Positions 33,739 through 42,455 of a stretch of DNA of 64,000 nt are shown here, piece after piece. Origin of the DNA: Olsenella urininfantis (GTDB lineage: Bacteria > Actinomycetota > Coriobacteriia > Coriobacteriales > Atopobiaceae); assembly GCF_900155635.1 (NCBI RefSeq), contig NZ_LT732540.1, positions 439,551 through 503,550 on the forward strand, in the 5' to 3' direction. The notes under the pieces were generated by a model. That model was not told the DNA's origin, did not search any database, and saw only the letters and a program-made list of their open reading frames with translations. The position numbers and the translations under genes were made by a program. The number at the start of each line of letters is the position of its first letter. Within the stretch, counting starts at the first letter, position 1.

Positions 33739-35514
33739 ATGATTTCGAACATCATCAGCCGTCGCTCGTTTGTGGGCATGGCCGGCACCGCTGCCGCCCT
33801 CGCGGGACTGGGGCTCGCCGGCTGCGGCGGATCCAACGGCTCTGGCGGCACGAGCGCCCCGGTCACTGACGTCGAGCCCCAGAACGGCTCGCCCGCAACC
33901 ACGCCCCTTGACAAGCTTCCCCTGCCCGAGGAGGGCAAGACCTACAACAACCCCCTGAGCCGTGACAAGGTCAAGGACGGCGGCACCCTGACGCTCTCCG
34001 TCACCGAGGTCGGCCCTGACTTCAACTACTACAGCGTCAACGGCAACACCACCTACATCAACTGGTTCTGGAGCCTCTACATGCCGGGCAACTTCCAGCT
34101 TGACGCCACCGGCTCCAAGTTCACCCCCGACCCCAACTTCATCGACTCCTCCTCCGTGGAGATGGTTGACGGAAAGGAGGTCGTGACCGTCAACATTGCC
34201 GAGAAGGCAACCTTCAACGACGGCACCCCCATCGACTGGCGCGCCATCGAGGCCGTGTGGAAGTGCTCGAACGGCACCAACGAGGCCTACACCCCCTCCA
34301 CCACCGATGGCTACCAGCAGATCGAGAGCGTCGTCAAGGGCGAGACGGACAAGCAGGCCATCATCACCTTCTCCCAGCCCTACTACCCCTACGAGGCCCT
34401 CGTCGCCTTCATGCACCCCAGCGCCGCGGACCCCGAGACCTTCAACAACGGCTGGAACATGCAGGTCCACAACGAGTGGGGCGCCGGTCCCTTCGTCGTC
34501 GACACCTTCGACGAGACCCAGATCACCTTCAAGCGCAACGAGAAGTGGTGGGGTGACGAGGCGAAGCTCGAGTCCATCACCTTCAAGCAGATGGACTCCC
34601 AGGCAATGTTCAACGCCTTCAAGAACGGCGAGATCGACGCCACCGAGCTGGGTGCCTCTGGCTCTGGCGAGATGCTCTCCAACTTCGTGGGCATGGAGAA
34701 CACCGAGATCCGTCGCGCTCACTCCAAGTCCATCGCCGTCATCGAGGTCAACACCACCCGCGAGGGGCTGAAGGACGAGGCCGTGCGCAAGGCCTTCATG
34801 CAGTGCATCAACACCGAGACCATCGTCGGCATCGTCTACCAGGGGGTCAACTGGAGCGAGGAGCGCATGGGCTCGATGATGATCAGCCCCTGGATGGATG
34901 GCTACGACAACAACCTGCCTGAGGACGTCGCGGCCAACACCACCGCCGAGGCCCAGGCCGAGGCCGCCAAGAAGACCCTTGAGGCAGCCGGCTATGAGAT
35001 GGGCTCCGACGGCTACTACGCCAAGGACGGCAAGCAGGTCACCTTCGCCTTCATGACCATCGGTGACTCCAACGTCACCAAGAACCGTGCCGCAGCGATC
35101 CAGAAGATGGCAAAGGACGCAGGCATCAACCTGACCATCGACAACAAGCCCGCCTCCGAGTTCTCCAAGACCCTTACGGGCGGCGAGTGGGACATCTTCC
35201 TCTTTGGTTGGTCCTCGGGCTCTGCCACCTACAACAATGGCGGCCAGATCTTCGGCTCCGAGAGCTCCTCTAACTTCACCCACTGCGGCTCGCCCGAGCT
35301 TGACGCCAAGTTCCTCGCCGTCACCGGCATGGCCGACCACAAGGAGCAGATGAAGGCCTTCAACGCCGCCGAGAAGGAGGCCCTGAAGTCCTATGCCTTC
35401 ATCCCCCTGTTCGCAGGCGCAGACACCATCGCCTGCAAGGCCGGCCTGGCCAACTGGGGTCCCTCGCTGCTGCAGACCACTCCCTCCGAGAACATCGGTT
35501 GGGCCAAGGAGTAG
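33739..35514 (+). CDS. oppA: Oligopeptide-binding lipoprotein OppA type (SBP family 5)
   Basis: A 591-residue solute-binding lipoprotein. The N-terminus ISRRSFVGMAG is a twin-arginine signal and LAGCGG is the lipobox. The rest follows the SBP_bac_5 pattern with late-domain segments such as AYTPSTTDGY. It lies downstream of the opp permeases, ATPase and pepF and is probably their binding protein. It is preceded by a strong terminator and a TAAAAT -10-like hexamer (33665-33670), suggesting its own promoter and higher expression. ATG 33739 follows GGAGGAG. Confidence 0.9.
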   Translation: MISNIISRRSFVGMAGTAAALAGLGLAGCGGSNGSGGTSAPVTDVEPQNGSPATTPLDKLPLPEEGKTYNNPLSRDKVKDGGTLTLSVTEVGPDFNYYSVNGNTTYINWFWSLYMPGNFQLDATGSKFTPDPNFIDSSSVEMVDGKEVVTVNIAEKATFNDGTPIDWRAIEAVWKCSNGTNEAYTPSTTDGYQQIESVVKGETDKQAIITFSQPYYPYEALVAFMHPSAADPETFNNGWNMQVHNEWGAGPFVVDTFDETQITFKRNEKWWGDEAKLESITFKQMDSQAMFNAFKNGEIDATELGASGSGEMLSNFVGMENTEIRRAHSKSIAVIEVNTTREGLKDEAVRKAFMQCINTETIVGIVYQGVNWSEERMGSMMISPWMDGYDNNLPEDVAANTTAEAQAEAAKKTLEAAGYEMGSDGYYAKDGKQVTFAFMTIGDSNVTKNRAAAIQKMAKDAGINLTIDNKPASEFSKTLTGGEWDIFLFGWSSGSATYNNGGQIFGSESSSNFTHCGSPELDAKFLAVTGMADHKEQMKAFNAAEKEALKSYAFIPLFAGADTIACKAGLANWGPSLLQTTPSENIGWAKE

Positions 35515-35584
35515 CTTCCCGTGCATCCGTCCTGCCCATCTGAGCTGGGCAAAGAACCAATTTGGAAAGTGGCGAAAAAAGTTA

Positions 35585-35614
35585 TTGCCACGGGCCAGAG
35601 GCGGATGCTATAGT
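35585..35614 (+). promoter_or_regulatory. Promoter of tRNA-Leu
   Basis: TTGCCA (35585-35590), an 18-base spacer, TATAGT (35609-35614). The tRNA starts 28 bases downstream, after a small hairpin. Confidence 0.72.
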
Positions 35615-35641
35615 ACTCCTTGCTGCAACGCAGCAAGCCAT

Positions 35642-35732
35642 GTCGGAGTGGCGGAATTGGCAGACGCGCTAGCTTGAGGTGCTAGTGACTGACTAAAAGG
35701 TCGTGCGGGTTCAAGTCCCGCCTCCGACACCA
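35642..35732 (+). tRNA. tRNA-Leu (anticodon GAG)
   Basis: A 91-base class II tRNA. Acceptor arms GTCGGAG and CTCCGAC pair, the anticodon loop TTGAGGT has GAG at 35676-35678 between CTAGC and GCTAG, a long variable arm follows, and the T-loop is GTTCAAGTC. The discriminator A and CCA are encoded. Confidence 0.95.
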
Positions 35733-35741
35733 CGATGGTTC

Positions 35742-35770
35742 GAGGGCCTCCTGCGGGAGGCCCTCTTCTT
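35742..35770 (+). terminator. Terminator after tRNA-Leu
   Basis: GAGGGCCTCC (35742-35751) pairs with GGAGGCCCTC (35756-35765), followed by TTCTT. Confidence 0.75.
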
Positions 35771-35791
35771 ATATGAAGGCGGGCGACTGCC

Positions 35792-37993
35792 ATGGCAGGC
35801 AACTCGATCGTGCGTAGGGTGGATGGCATCGGCGAGCGCAGCGTGAGCGCGGCCCTCTCGGGCTTCCTCGCCATGACGAGCGATGCTGCGCTGGCCTTTG
35901 ACGCCGCGGGGAAGATCCTCCTCTCGAACGAGGTCGCCGATGCGCTGCTGTTTGTGGCGGGGGAGAGCCTCGTGGGCGAAAGCGTGCTCGCGCTCTTCTC
36001 GGTGGACGACCTGAGGTCCCTGCCCTTTTTCCTGGACGGCCAGGTATCCAGGGTCTCCCTCTCGCGCGCAGACGGCAGCTTGCTCGAGCTCACCTTCAGG
36101 TGCGACCTCATAGCCTCGGCGGGGGAGACCTACCTTCTGCTGGCGCACGAGACCCACATGGACCAGGCCGCTCGCAGCGAGCGTGACCGCCTGGTGGAGG
36201 AGCTCTCGCGCGCCAACAGGCGGCTCTCGGGGACCCTGGGCATAGTCCTTGACACCCTGGACTCCAGCGACGTGGGCGTGCTCTTCGAGCGTGTGCTGGA
36301 GGAGATCACCCAGACCATGGAGGCCTCGGGCACCGTCTTCTACATAGCCGAACGCGATGGCTACCACCTGAGGGGCACCAGCTCTTCCCTCAAGGGCGCC
36401 CGCGTGCCCCGCTTCATACCTCTGGGTGGCACCATAGACGCACTTGCCATTCGTGCGGGGCGCGCCCTCAGGGCGCGCGTGCTGCCGCCCGAGGGCCAGG
36501 ACCTGAGGCAGGGCCGGCTCAGTTGGCGCAGCGTGGTGGACGAGGGCACGCAAGAGGTGCATCGGGTGCGCGCCTCGGTGCTTCCGCCCTTCGCGAGCTT
36601 CGTGGTCGTTCCCATCTGGTTTGGCGGCCACGTCATTGCCCTCATGGAGGTGGGCTGGGAGCAGCTGCACCCCACGCGCAGGGAGGACAGCGAGCTTCTG
36701 GACGCCGTGGCCCAGTACCTCTCGGTGCAGCTTGCCGGCGCCTTCTCCACGCTGCGCTCGCGCAAGGAGCACCATCTGGCAAACGTGGCCTCCTCCCTGC
36801 GAGAGGCGCTCATGGGCCAGGACGGGGCTGACGCCAGCCACTTCGAGGAGATGCTCTCTCGCGTCTGCCAGGAGCTGGAGGTCATCCCGGGCGTGTTTCG
36901 TCGCTCCTCTCGTGGCAGCTCCCAGCTGGAGCTCGAGCTGGGCGGGCGCACGTTCGACCTGCCCGCCGCGCTGCTGCCCGCCTCGGTAGAGGAGGATGGC
37001 CCCGAGTCCGTGGTGCAGCCCGTCACGGAGCGCCCGGAGCTCTCTGGCTGGCTGCGCGAGCGGAATGTCCCTGACGCGGGCGTCTACCTCGACCTGGGAA
37101 TGCTCCAGGGGGCCAGGAGGCGCTGCCTGCTCCTGAGGGCGGAGGACGCGGAGCCCCTGGATGACCTCGAGCTGGCCTTCCTGCGCGAGGTGGTGCGCGA
37201 CGTGCGCGAGCTCTCCCTGGGCCAGGAGGCCCGCCGGCAGGACCAGCGCATCTCTCAGGCGCTTCAGACCGGCATGCGCAACGAGCTCCAGAAGGTGCCC
37301 GGCATCTCCGCGGAGGGCATCTACTCCTCCGCCACCGCCACCGCCGTCATCGGGGGCGACTTCTACGACCTCATCCGCCTTCCCCGGCAGCGGGCCTGCG
37401 TCATCATGGGCGATGTCTCGGGAAAGGGGGTCGAGGCGGCCTCGGTCTCCGCGGCCGTGAAGACGGCGCTGGGGGCGTACTCCTGGCAGGGGCTCTCTCC
37501 CGCGCGCATGGTGCGCCTGCTGAACGACTTCCTCCTGGGCTTCTCCCGCATGGAGACCTTTGCCACGCTCTTCGTGGGCGTGGTGGACCTGGGCACGGCC
37601 ACGCTCAGCTACTGCTCGGCAGGGCATCCTCCCGCAATCCTGGTGAGGGCCTCCACGGGCGAGATAGAGGCACTGGACGTACAGTCCGGCGTAGTTGGCG
37701 CCTTCCACGAGATGAGCTACCGCAACGGCCGCGTGAGGCTTTCTGAGGGCGACATGCTCCTGCTCTACACGGATGGCACCACCGAGGCGCGTGCCCAGGA
37801 TGGCAGCTTCTTTGGCGAGGATGGCCTGAGGGACGCCGTGATGAGCCAGGCGCCACGAGGGTTCGACGGCCTCCTCGACCGCATGCTGGGCGTCCTTGAC
37901 GGCTTCACCGGGCGCAGCCTGGAAGACGACGTTGCCATGGTCTGCCTGCGCTTTGACGCCCTGGGCGCCGCGGACGCGCCCGCATGCGACTAG
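35792..37993 (+). CDS. PAS-GAF-SpoIIE serine phosphatase (PP2C type)
   Basis: A 733-residue signalling phosphatase. A PAS-like domain (about residues 20-115), a short helix, a GAF-like domain (about 150-310), a linker and a C-terminal SpoIIE/RsbU phosphatase (about 510-730) follow in order. Metal ligands are present in GGDFYDL, MGDVSGKG, YTDGTTE and DDVAMV. Such enzymes dephosphorylate STAS-domain anti-anti-sigma factors. The next gene encodes a STAS-HATPase fusion, the likely partner. There are no membrane segments. ATG 35792 is preceded by AAGGCGGG. Confidence 0.88.
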   Translation: MAGNSIVRRVDGIGERSVSAALSGFLAMTSDAALAFDAAGKILLSNEVADALLFVAGESLVGESVLALFSVDDLRSLPFFLDGQVSRVSLSRADGSLLELTFRCDLIASAGETYLLLAHETHMDQAARSERDRLVEELSRANRRLSGTLGIVLDTLDSSDVGVLFERVLEEITQTMEASGTVFYIAERDGYHLRGTSSSLKGARVPRFIPLGGTIDALAIRAGRALRARVLPPEGQDLRQGRLSWRSVVDEGTQEVHRVRASVLPPFASFVVVPIWFGGHVIALMEVGWEQLHPTRREDSELLDAVAQYLSVQLAGAFSTLRSRKEHHLANVASSLREALMGQDGADASHFEEMLSRVCQELEVIPGVFRRSSRGSSQLELELGGRTFDLPAALLPASVEEDGPESVVQPVTERPELSGWLRERNVPDAGVYLDLGMLQGARRRCLLLRAEDAEPLDDLELAFLREVVRDVRELSLGQEARRQDQRISQALQTGMRNELQKVPGISAEGIYSSATATAVIGGDFYDLIRLPRQRACVIMGDVSGKGVEAASVSAAVKTALGAYSWQGLSPARMVRLLNDFLLGFSRMETFATLFVGVVDLGTATLSYCSAGHPPAILVRASTGEIEALDVQSGVVGAFHEMSYRNGRVRLSEGDMLLLYTDGTTEARAQDGSFFGEDGLRDAVMSQAPRGFDGLLDRMLGVLDGFTGRSLEDDVAMVCLRFDALGAADAPACD

Positions 37994-38021
37994 CGTCCGG
38001 GCATTTGGGTACAACAGCCGC

Positions 38022-38792
38022 ATGAACGTCAGTCCAGACATAGCCCTGGTTCCCCTTGACGCGGACCTTGACGTTGCCTCCGTGGCGCGCGTCAGGGACC
38101 AGCTTGACCGCATCATAGACGGCGGCTGCAAGCGCATCGTGCTCAACATGGCGCAGGCCAGCTACATAGATTCCGCGGGCATGGGCCTCGTCTTCAGGGA
38201 GGTCCGCCGCATGCGCGCGGCTGGCGGCCTCATCTCCATCACCAATGCCAGTGAGAGGGTCCTGCGCTCCCTGCGTCTCTCTCGCCTGGTTGACTTCGCA
38301 CCCGTCTCGGGGGTGGGGACGCGCCCCGCCGTGCAGGAGCTTGACCCCTCCGCGGTACCCCTGTGGTATCGGGTGGTGCGCATAGACCCCCATGACCTTT
38401 CGGCCACGCGCTCGCGCGTCGAGGAGCTGCTGGGCCGCGTGAGGCTTTCCCCTGATGCCCTCTTCGACCTCACGCTGGCGGTGGGGGAGGCCATCGGCAA
38501 CGCCGTGGACCACTCCGGCGGCTGTGACTGCGCCCTGGTGGCGCTCGAGTGCTATGCGGACCGCGTGCTGGTGGACGTCACGGACTGTGGCTGCGGGTTT
38601 GAGCTGACGGATGGTGACGGTATCCCTGACGTGTCCGAGAACAGCGAGCGTGGGCGTGGCATACGCCTGATGCGCCTGCTGGCAGACTCCGTGACCATAG
38701 AGAGGCGCGCCGCCGGGCGCGGGACGCGCGTGCGCATAGTGAAGCTTCTGGGGCCCGGCCCTACCGATCCTGACCAGGCCCCCTGGCCCTAG
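38022..38792 (+). CDS. STAS-HATPase fusion (anti-sigma antagonist joined to anti-sigma kinase)
   Basis: A 256-residue protein. Residues about 1-105 form a STAS domain (SpoIIAA/RsbV type) with phosphorylatable S51 in YIDSAGMG. Residues about 115-245 form a GHKL ATPase (SpoIIAB/RsbW type) with the N box EAIGNAVDHSGG, DCGCGF and GRGIRLM. These two partners are usually separate proteins; here one polypeptide carries substrate and kinase. It lies just after the SpoIIE phosphatase gene. No sigma factor is adjacent. ATG 38022 has no clear ribosome site and lies 28 bases after the upstream stop. Confidence 0.85.
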   Translation: MNVSPDIALVPLDADLDVASVARVRDQLDRIIDGGCKRIVLNMAQASYIDSAGMGLVFREVRRMRAAGGLISITNASERVLRSLRLSRLVDFAPVSGVGTRPAVQELDPSAVPLWYRVVRIDPHDLSATRSRVEELLGRVRLSPDALFDLTLAVGEAIGNAVDHSGGCDCALVALECYADRVLVDVTDCGCGFELTDGDGIPDVSENSERGRGIRLMRLLADSVTIERRAAGRGTRVRIVKLLGPGPTDPDQAPWP

Positions 38793-38820
38793 GCCCCACG
38801 CCAATGCGCCGCGCAAAATG

Positions 38821-38848
38821 AGGGACGCCCACCGAAGTGGGCGTCCCT
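38821..38848. terminator. Bidirectional hairpin between the STAS gene and tRNA-Cys
   Basis: AGGGACGCCCAC-cgaa-GTGGGCGTCCCT, a perfect 12-bp stem. On the minus strand it is followed by CATTTTG and would end the tRNA transcript. Confidence 0.8.
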
Positions 38849-38859
38849 GTTGCGTTCGT

Positions 38860-38933
38860 TGGAGGCGAGACCCGGATTCGAACCGGGGATAAAGGCTTTG
38901 CAGGCCTCTGCCTTACCACTTGGCCATCTCGCC
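38860..38933 (-). tRNA. tRNA-Cys (anticodon GCA)
   Basis: On the minus strand GGCGAGA pairs with TCTCGCC. The anticodon loop reads CTGCAAA with GCA, the T-loop is GTTCGAATC, the discriminator is U and CCA is encoded. It is cotranscribed with tRNA-Gly. Confidence 0.95.
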
Positions 38934-38973
38934 GTATGAAAAAGGCCGATCGAAACCGGCCTTTGAGTTCGCA

Positions 38974-39049
38974 TGGAGCGGGCTACGGGGTTCGAACCCG
39001 CGACCTCCACCTTGGCAAGGTGGCGCGCTACCAACTGCGCCAAGCCCGC
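38974..39049 (-). tRNA. tRNA-Gly (anticodon GCC)
   Basis: On the minus strand GCGGGCT pairs with AGCCCGC. The anticodon loop CTTGCCAA contains GCC between CCAC and GTGG; TTCGAACC forms the T-loop and CCA is encoded. It lies upstream of tRNA-Cys. Confidence 0.95.
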
Positions 39050-39062
39050 GAACGCGAGGAAT

Positions 39063-39091
39063 AATATACGTGAGGCTCAGCGAGGATGCAA
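39063..39091 (-). promoter_or_regulatory. Promoter of the tRNA-Gly/tRNA-Cys transcript
   Basis: On the minus strand TTGCAT (39091-39086), a 17-base spacer and TATATT (39068-39063), ending 13 bases before tRNA-Gly. It is one of the best consensus promoters in the window. Confidence 0.8.
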
Positions 39092-39096
39092 GCAAT

Positions 39097-39127
39097 AATT
39101 CCCAATAATTTGAAATTATTGGGAATT
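39097..39127. repeat. Perfect 15-bp palindrome, AT-rich
   Basis: AATTCCCAATAATTT (39097-39111) and its exact complement (39113-39127) are separated by one base. It lies six bases from the -35 of the divergent tRNA-Gly promoter and about 125 bases before the membrane-protein gene. It could be an operator, a cruciform or a remnant; its AT content contrasts with the GC-rich surroundings. Confidence 0.7.
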
Positions 39128-39250
39128 GCCAGCTCAAGGTAGGTGTCGTGCATCAAATGAGGAGAGCTGACGCCCCTTTTGGGCCCCATGGGGCCATGCG
39201 CTATCCTAGTTGGGCATTCAAGATGACCTTCCATGCGGGAGAGGAGTGGC

Positions 39251-40153
39251 ATGTTCTACAGCGTTCTCACCCTGCTTGTGCTGCTCTTGGTCTTGCGCCT
39301 GGGCTTCTTGGCCGCGCGCAGCTTCTGGATCTGGCTTGGGCGTGGCAGGGACCTCCAGAACGCCGTTGACCACAGGAGGCTCAGCGAGCAGGCGGTTGCG
39401 GCGCGCCTACGCGGGGAGCGTCTTGGCAGGACGTATCGCCAGGAGGTGCACCGCGCCCGTGCCCTGGCCGTGGAGGAGTACCTGGACCGCATGGACTTCG
39501 GCTGGTATCAGGCGGTGTTCATCTTTGTTGCCGGATCCGTGGCGGGGCTGGTCCTGGAGGAGGTCTGGATGTTCGTCACCGCGGGGCTCACCCAGAGCCG
39601 CGTGGGGTTGGTGTGGGGCCCCTTCTCGCCGCTCTATGGGGTGGGGGCGGTGCTTCTCACGTTGTTGAGCTTCTGCCAGCGCCGCAGCCGTGCCACTGAC
39701 CTCCAGCTCTTCCTGACCTCCGTCCTGGTGGGCGGCGGCCTCGAGCAGCTCACGGGCTGGGGGATGCAAGCCCTCTTCGACGCCCAGTCCTGGACCTACC
39801 TGGGCCTCCCTGACCACATAACGCAATGGGTTGCCTGGCGCTTCCTGCTCATGTGGGGACTTCTGGGGCTGGTCTGGGCCAAGCACGTGATGCCGGAGCT
39901 TCTCTACCTCGTAGGGGAGCCGCTCACGCACCGCCAGGTCGCATTCGTGGTCATGCTGGCCATCTATCTCTCGCTGGACGTGTTCATGACGGTGAGCAGC
40001 TTCCAGCGCAGGGCAGCTCGCGAGGCGGGCGCCCCTGCCCGCAACGGCTTCGAGTGCTGGATAGACGAGCACTACACGGACGAGTTCATGGCCAACCGCT
40101 TCCAGAACCTGGTGGTGGGCCATGACCTGATGGACGAGGGGAACGCGCGCTGA
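39251..40153 (+). CDS. CmpB-like putative ABC-type integral membrane protein (PF06541 type)
   Basis: A 300-residue membrane protein with an N-terminal helix, a basic cytoplasmic segment (about 25-75) and five to six further membrane segments. The VWGPFSPLYGVGAV motif (about 120-133) is the signature of the putative ABC-transporter type IV / CmpB family. Function is unknown for the family. ATG 39251 follows GAGGAG. Its stop overlaps the start of the cysteine desulfurase (TGATG), so the two are coupled. Confidence 0.75.
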   Translation: MFYSVLTLLVLLLVLRLGFLAARSFWIWLGRGRDLQNAVDHRRLSEQAVAARLRGERLGRTYRQEVHRARALAVEEYLDRMDFGWYQAVFIFVAGSVAGLVLEEVWMFVTAGLTQSRVGLVWGPFSPLYGVGAVLLTLLSFCQRRSRATDLQLFLTSVLVGGGLEQLTGWGMQALFDAQSWTYLGLPDHITQWVAWRFLLMWGLLGLVWAKHVMPELLYLVGEPLTHRQVAFVVMLAIYLSLDVFMTVSSFQRRAAREAGAPARNGFECWIDEHYTDEFMANRFQNLVVGHDLMDEGNAR

Positions 40154-41361
40154 TGGAGTCCTACCTGGACTATGCCGCGGCAACGCCCATGGCCCCTGAG
40201 GTGGCAGAGGCAATGCTTCCCTACCTGGGAGAGCGCTTCTGGAACCCGTCCGCACCCTACGCGCTGGCGCGCTCCGCCAAGGCAGACCTCGAGGACGCGC
40301 GCGTGCGCCTGGCGCATGCCCTGGGCGCACGCGCCGACAACCTGGTCATCACGGCCGGCGCCACGGAGGCGAACAACCTGGCCCTGGCCTCGTCGCAGGG
40401 TGCCATCCTCACGGACTCTATAGAGCACGAGAGCGTCCTTGCCTGCGCGCGCTCTCGCGAGCACAGGATTCTGGGTGTGCAGGCAGACGGGCGCCTGCGC
40501 GCAGAGGACGTGGCCTCGGCATTGGACGCCAGCGTGGGCCTGGTCTCCCTGGAGCTCGCCAACGGCGAGGTGGGTGCCATACAGCCCGTGAGGGAGGTCT
40601 CTCGTGCCGTCTGCGACGAGAGGGCCCGCCGCCTCAGGGAAGGGGAGGGTCGTCCCATCTGGCTTCACGTGGATGCCTCGCAGGCGGCGGGGCTCCTCTC
40701 GGTGAACGTGAGCTCCCTTGGTGCGGACCTGCTCACGCTCTCTGCCGCCAAGATCTACGGTCCCAAGCAGGTGGGCCTGCTCTGGGCCGCAGACGGCGTG
40801 GTGCTGAGGCCCCTGGTGCTGGGCGGGGGGCAGGAGGGTGGCGTGCGCTCCGGCACCGAGAACGTGGCGGGGGCCGTGGCCTTCGCCTGCGCGCTGGAGC
40901 TTGCCCAGAAGCTGCGCAAGGAGGAGGCTGCCCGACTCTCCGGCCTGCGCAACCGACTCCAGGTACGCCTGCTTGGGCGCTTCCCCTGGGCCTGGGTGGC
41001 AGGGCCGTCCAAGGACAAGTGGCGCCTGCCCAACCTGCTGCACGTGAGCTTCCCCCTGCTGGAGGCACGTCGCCTGGTGATCCTGCTGGAGAGGCGCGGC
41101 GTGAGCGTGGGCACGGGCTCTGCCTGCGCGGCCAGCCGCATGAGAGTCTCACACGTCCTGGCGGCCCTGGGGGTGCCCGAGGAGGTTGCCATGGGCAGCC
41201 TGCGCATCACCCTGGGGCGTCCCAGCACCCAGGAGGAGTTGGACTTTGCGGCCGAGGCGCTCGAGGACGCTGTCTCTGGGGAGATGGCAAGGCTGGGGCT
41301 CACGGAGGCGCGGATGGCCGCAGAGTCCGCGCGCCTTCGCCGCGAGGGTGGCGCGCGATGA
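40153..41361 (+). CDS. NifS/IscS-type cysteine desulfurase paired with MnmA
   Basis: A 402-residue fold-I PLP enzyme. The PLP lysine is K200 in SAAKIYGPKQVG and the sulfur-carrying cysteine is C325 in GSACAASRM. The residue before the lysine, usually histidine (SGHK or SAHK), is alanine. It directly precedes and overlaps mnmA by four bases, so its persulfide most likely feeds tRNA thiolation, while sufS at 48-49 kb serves Fe-S assembly. The C-terminus is longer than usual (about residues 365-402, charged). Confidence 0.88.
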   Translation: MESYLDYAAATPMAPEVAEAMLPYLGERFWNPSAPYALARSAKADLEDARVRLAHALGARADNLVITAGATEANNLALASSQGAILTDSIEHESVLACARSREHRILGVQADGRLRAEDVASALDASVGLVSLELANGEVGAIQPVREVSRAVCDERARRLREGEGRPIWLHVDASQAAGLLSVNVSSLGADLLTLSAAKIYGPKQVGLLWAADGVVLRPLVLGGGQEGGVRSGTENVAGAVAFACALELAQKLRKEEAARLSGLRNRLQVRLLGRFPWAWVAGPSKDKWRLPNLLHVSFPLLEARRLVILLERRGVSVGTGSACAASRMRVSHVLAALGVPEEVAMGSLRITLGRPSTQEELDFAAEALEDAVSGEMARLGLTEARMAAESARLRREGGAR

Positions 41362-42455
41362 GCCAGACGGTCTTTCTGGGGATGAGCGGCGGCGTTGACT
41401 CGGCCCTCTCGGCCGCCCTGATCATCGAGCAGGGCTATGAACTGCGGGCCATCTACATGCGCAACTGGAGCCGGGACCTTCCGGGCTTCAGGTGCTCCTG
41501 GGCGGACGACCTTGCGGACGCGGAGCGTGTGGCCGTGACGCTGGGAGTTCCCCTTGAGGTCTGGGACTGCGAGCGGGAGTACAAGGAGACCGTGGTGGAC
41601 TACCTGGTTGACTCCTATGCCCGCGGCTACACACCCAACCCAGACGTCATGTGCAACCAGACCGTGAAGTTTGGGACCTTCGCCCAGCGGGCCTTTGCCG
41701 AGGGGGCGGACCTCGTGGCAACGGGCCACTACGCCCGCACCCGTGCGGAGGGCGGGCGCACACGGCTTCTGCGTGCGCAGGACGAGCACAAGGACCAGAC
41801 CTACTTCCTCTGGCGCGTGGGTGAGGAGGTCCTCTCTCGCACGCTCTTTCCCGTGGGCGACATACGGGACAAGGCCGAGGTCAGGCGCATGTGCGCCGAG
41901 AGGGGCCTGGGAATCGAGCGCAAGCCGGACTCCGACGGCATCTGCTTCGTGGGGGAGGTGGGCATCCGCAGCTTTCTCTTGGACTCGCTCGAGAGGCGCG
42001 CAGGTGAGGTCGTCGAGTGGGAGACGGGCAGGGTCCTGGGGCAGCACGAGGGGGCCTTCCTCTTCACTCTGGGCCAGCGCAAGGGCCTTGACCTGGGGGG
42101 TGGCCCCAAGCGCTACGTGGTGCGCACGGACGTGGAGGAGAACCGAGTCTACGTGAGCGCAGACCACGACTGCCCTGAGCTGCTCTGCCGCACGCTCGAG
42201 CTGGAGGACGTGCGCTGGATAGCCGGGGAGGCACCCGAGCCTGGCGACTATCTGGTGCGCTGCCGGCACACCGGCGAGCTCATGGACGCGCGGGTCTCTC
42301 CGCAGGAGCCAGACGCGCGCCACGACGCCCCCTGGGCAAGCCTGGAGTTTGAGCGAGAGCGGCGGCGCGTGGCGCCTGGGCAGAGCGTTGTCGTGTACGA
42401 TGGACTTCGCTGCCTAGGTGGTGGCTTCGTCTCCAAGGAGGGGCAGCGTGGCTGA
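41358..42455 (+). CDS. mnmA: tRNA-specific 2-thiouridylase MnmA
   Basis: A 365-residue enzyme that thiolates U34 of tRNA-Lys, -Glu and -Gln. The PP-loop is GMSGGVDSALSA, the catalytic cysteine pair is C99 in DVMCNQTVKFG and the Cys in GICFVGEV (about residue 195), and the tRNA-contact segments TGHYAR and DQTYFLW are intact. The ATG overlaps the desulfurase stop (ATGA). The desulfurase upstream is its likely sulfur donor. Confidence 0.95.
   Translation: MSQTVFLGMSGGVDSALSAALIIEQGYELRAIYMRNWSRDLPGFRCSWADDLADAERVAVTLGVPLEVWDCEREYKETVVDYLVDSYARGYTPNPDVMCNQTVKFGTFAQRAFAEGADLVATGHYARTRAEGGRTRLLRAQDEHKDQTYFLWRVGEEVLSRTLFPVGDIRDKAEVRRMCAERGLGIERKPDSDGICFVGEVGIRSFLLDSLERRAGEVVEWETGRVLGQHEGAFLFTLGQRKGLDLGGGPKRYVVRTDVEENRVYVSADHDCPELLCRTLELEDVRWIAGEAPEPGDYLVRCRHTGELMDARVSPQEPDARHDAPWASLEFERERRRVAPGQSVVVYDGLRCLGGGFVSKEGQRG

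Noticed and set aside
38789..39064. Short ORFs over the tRNA-Cys and tRNA-Gly genes
   Set aside because: They are translations of tRNA sequence (phrases such as GSNPVAR and GYGVRTRDL are typical tRNA artefacts).
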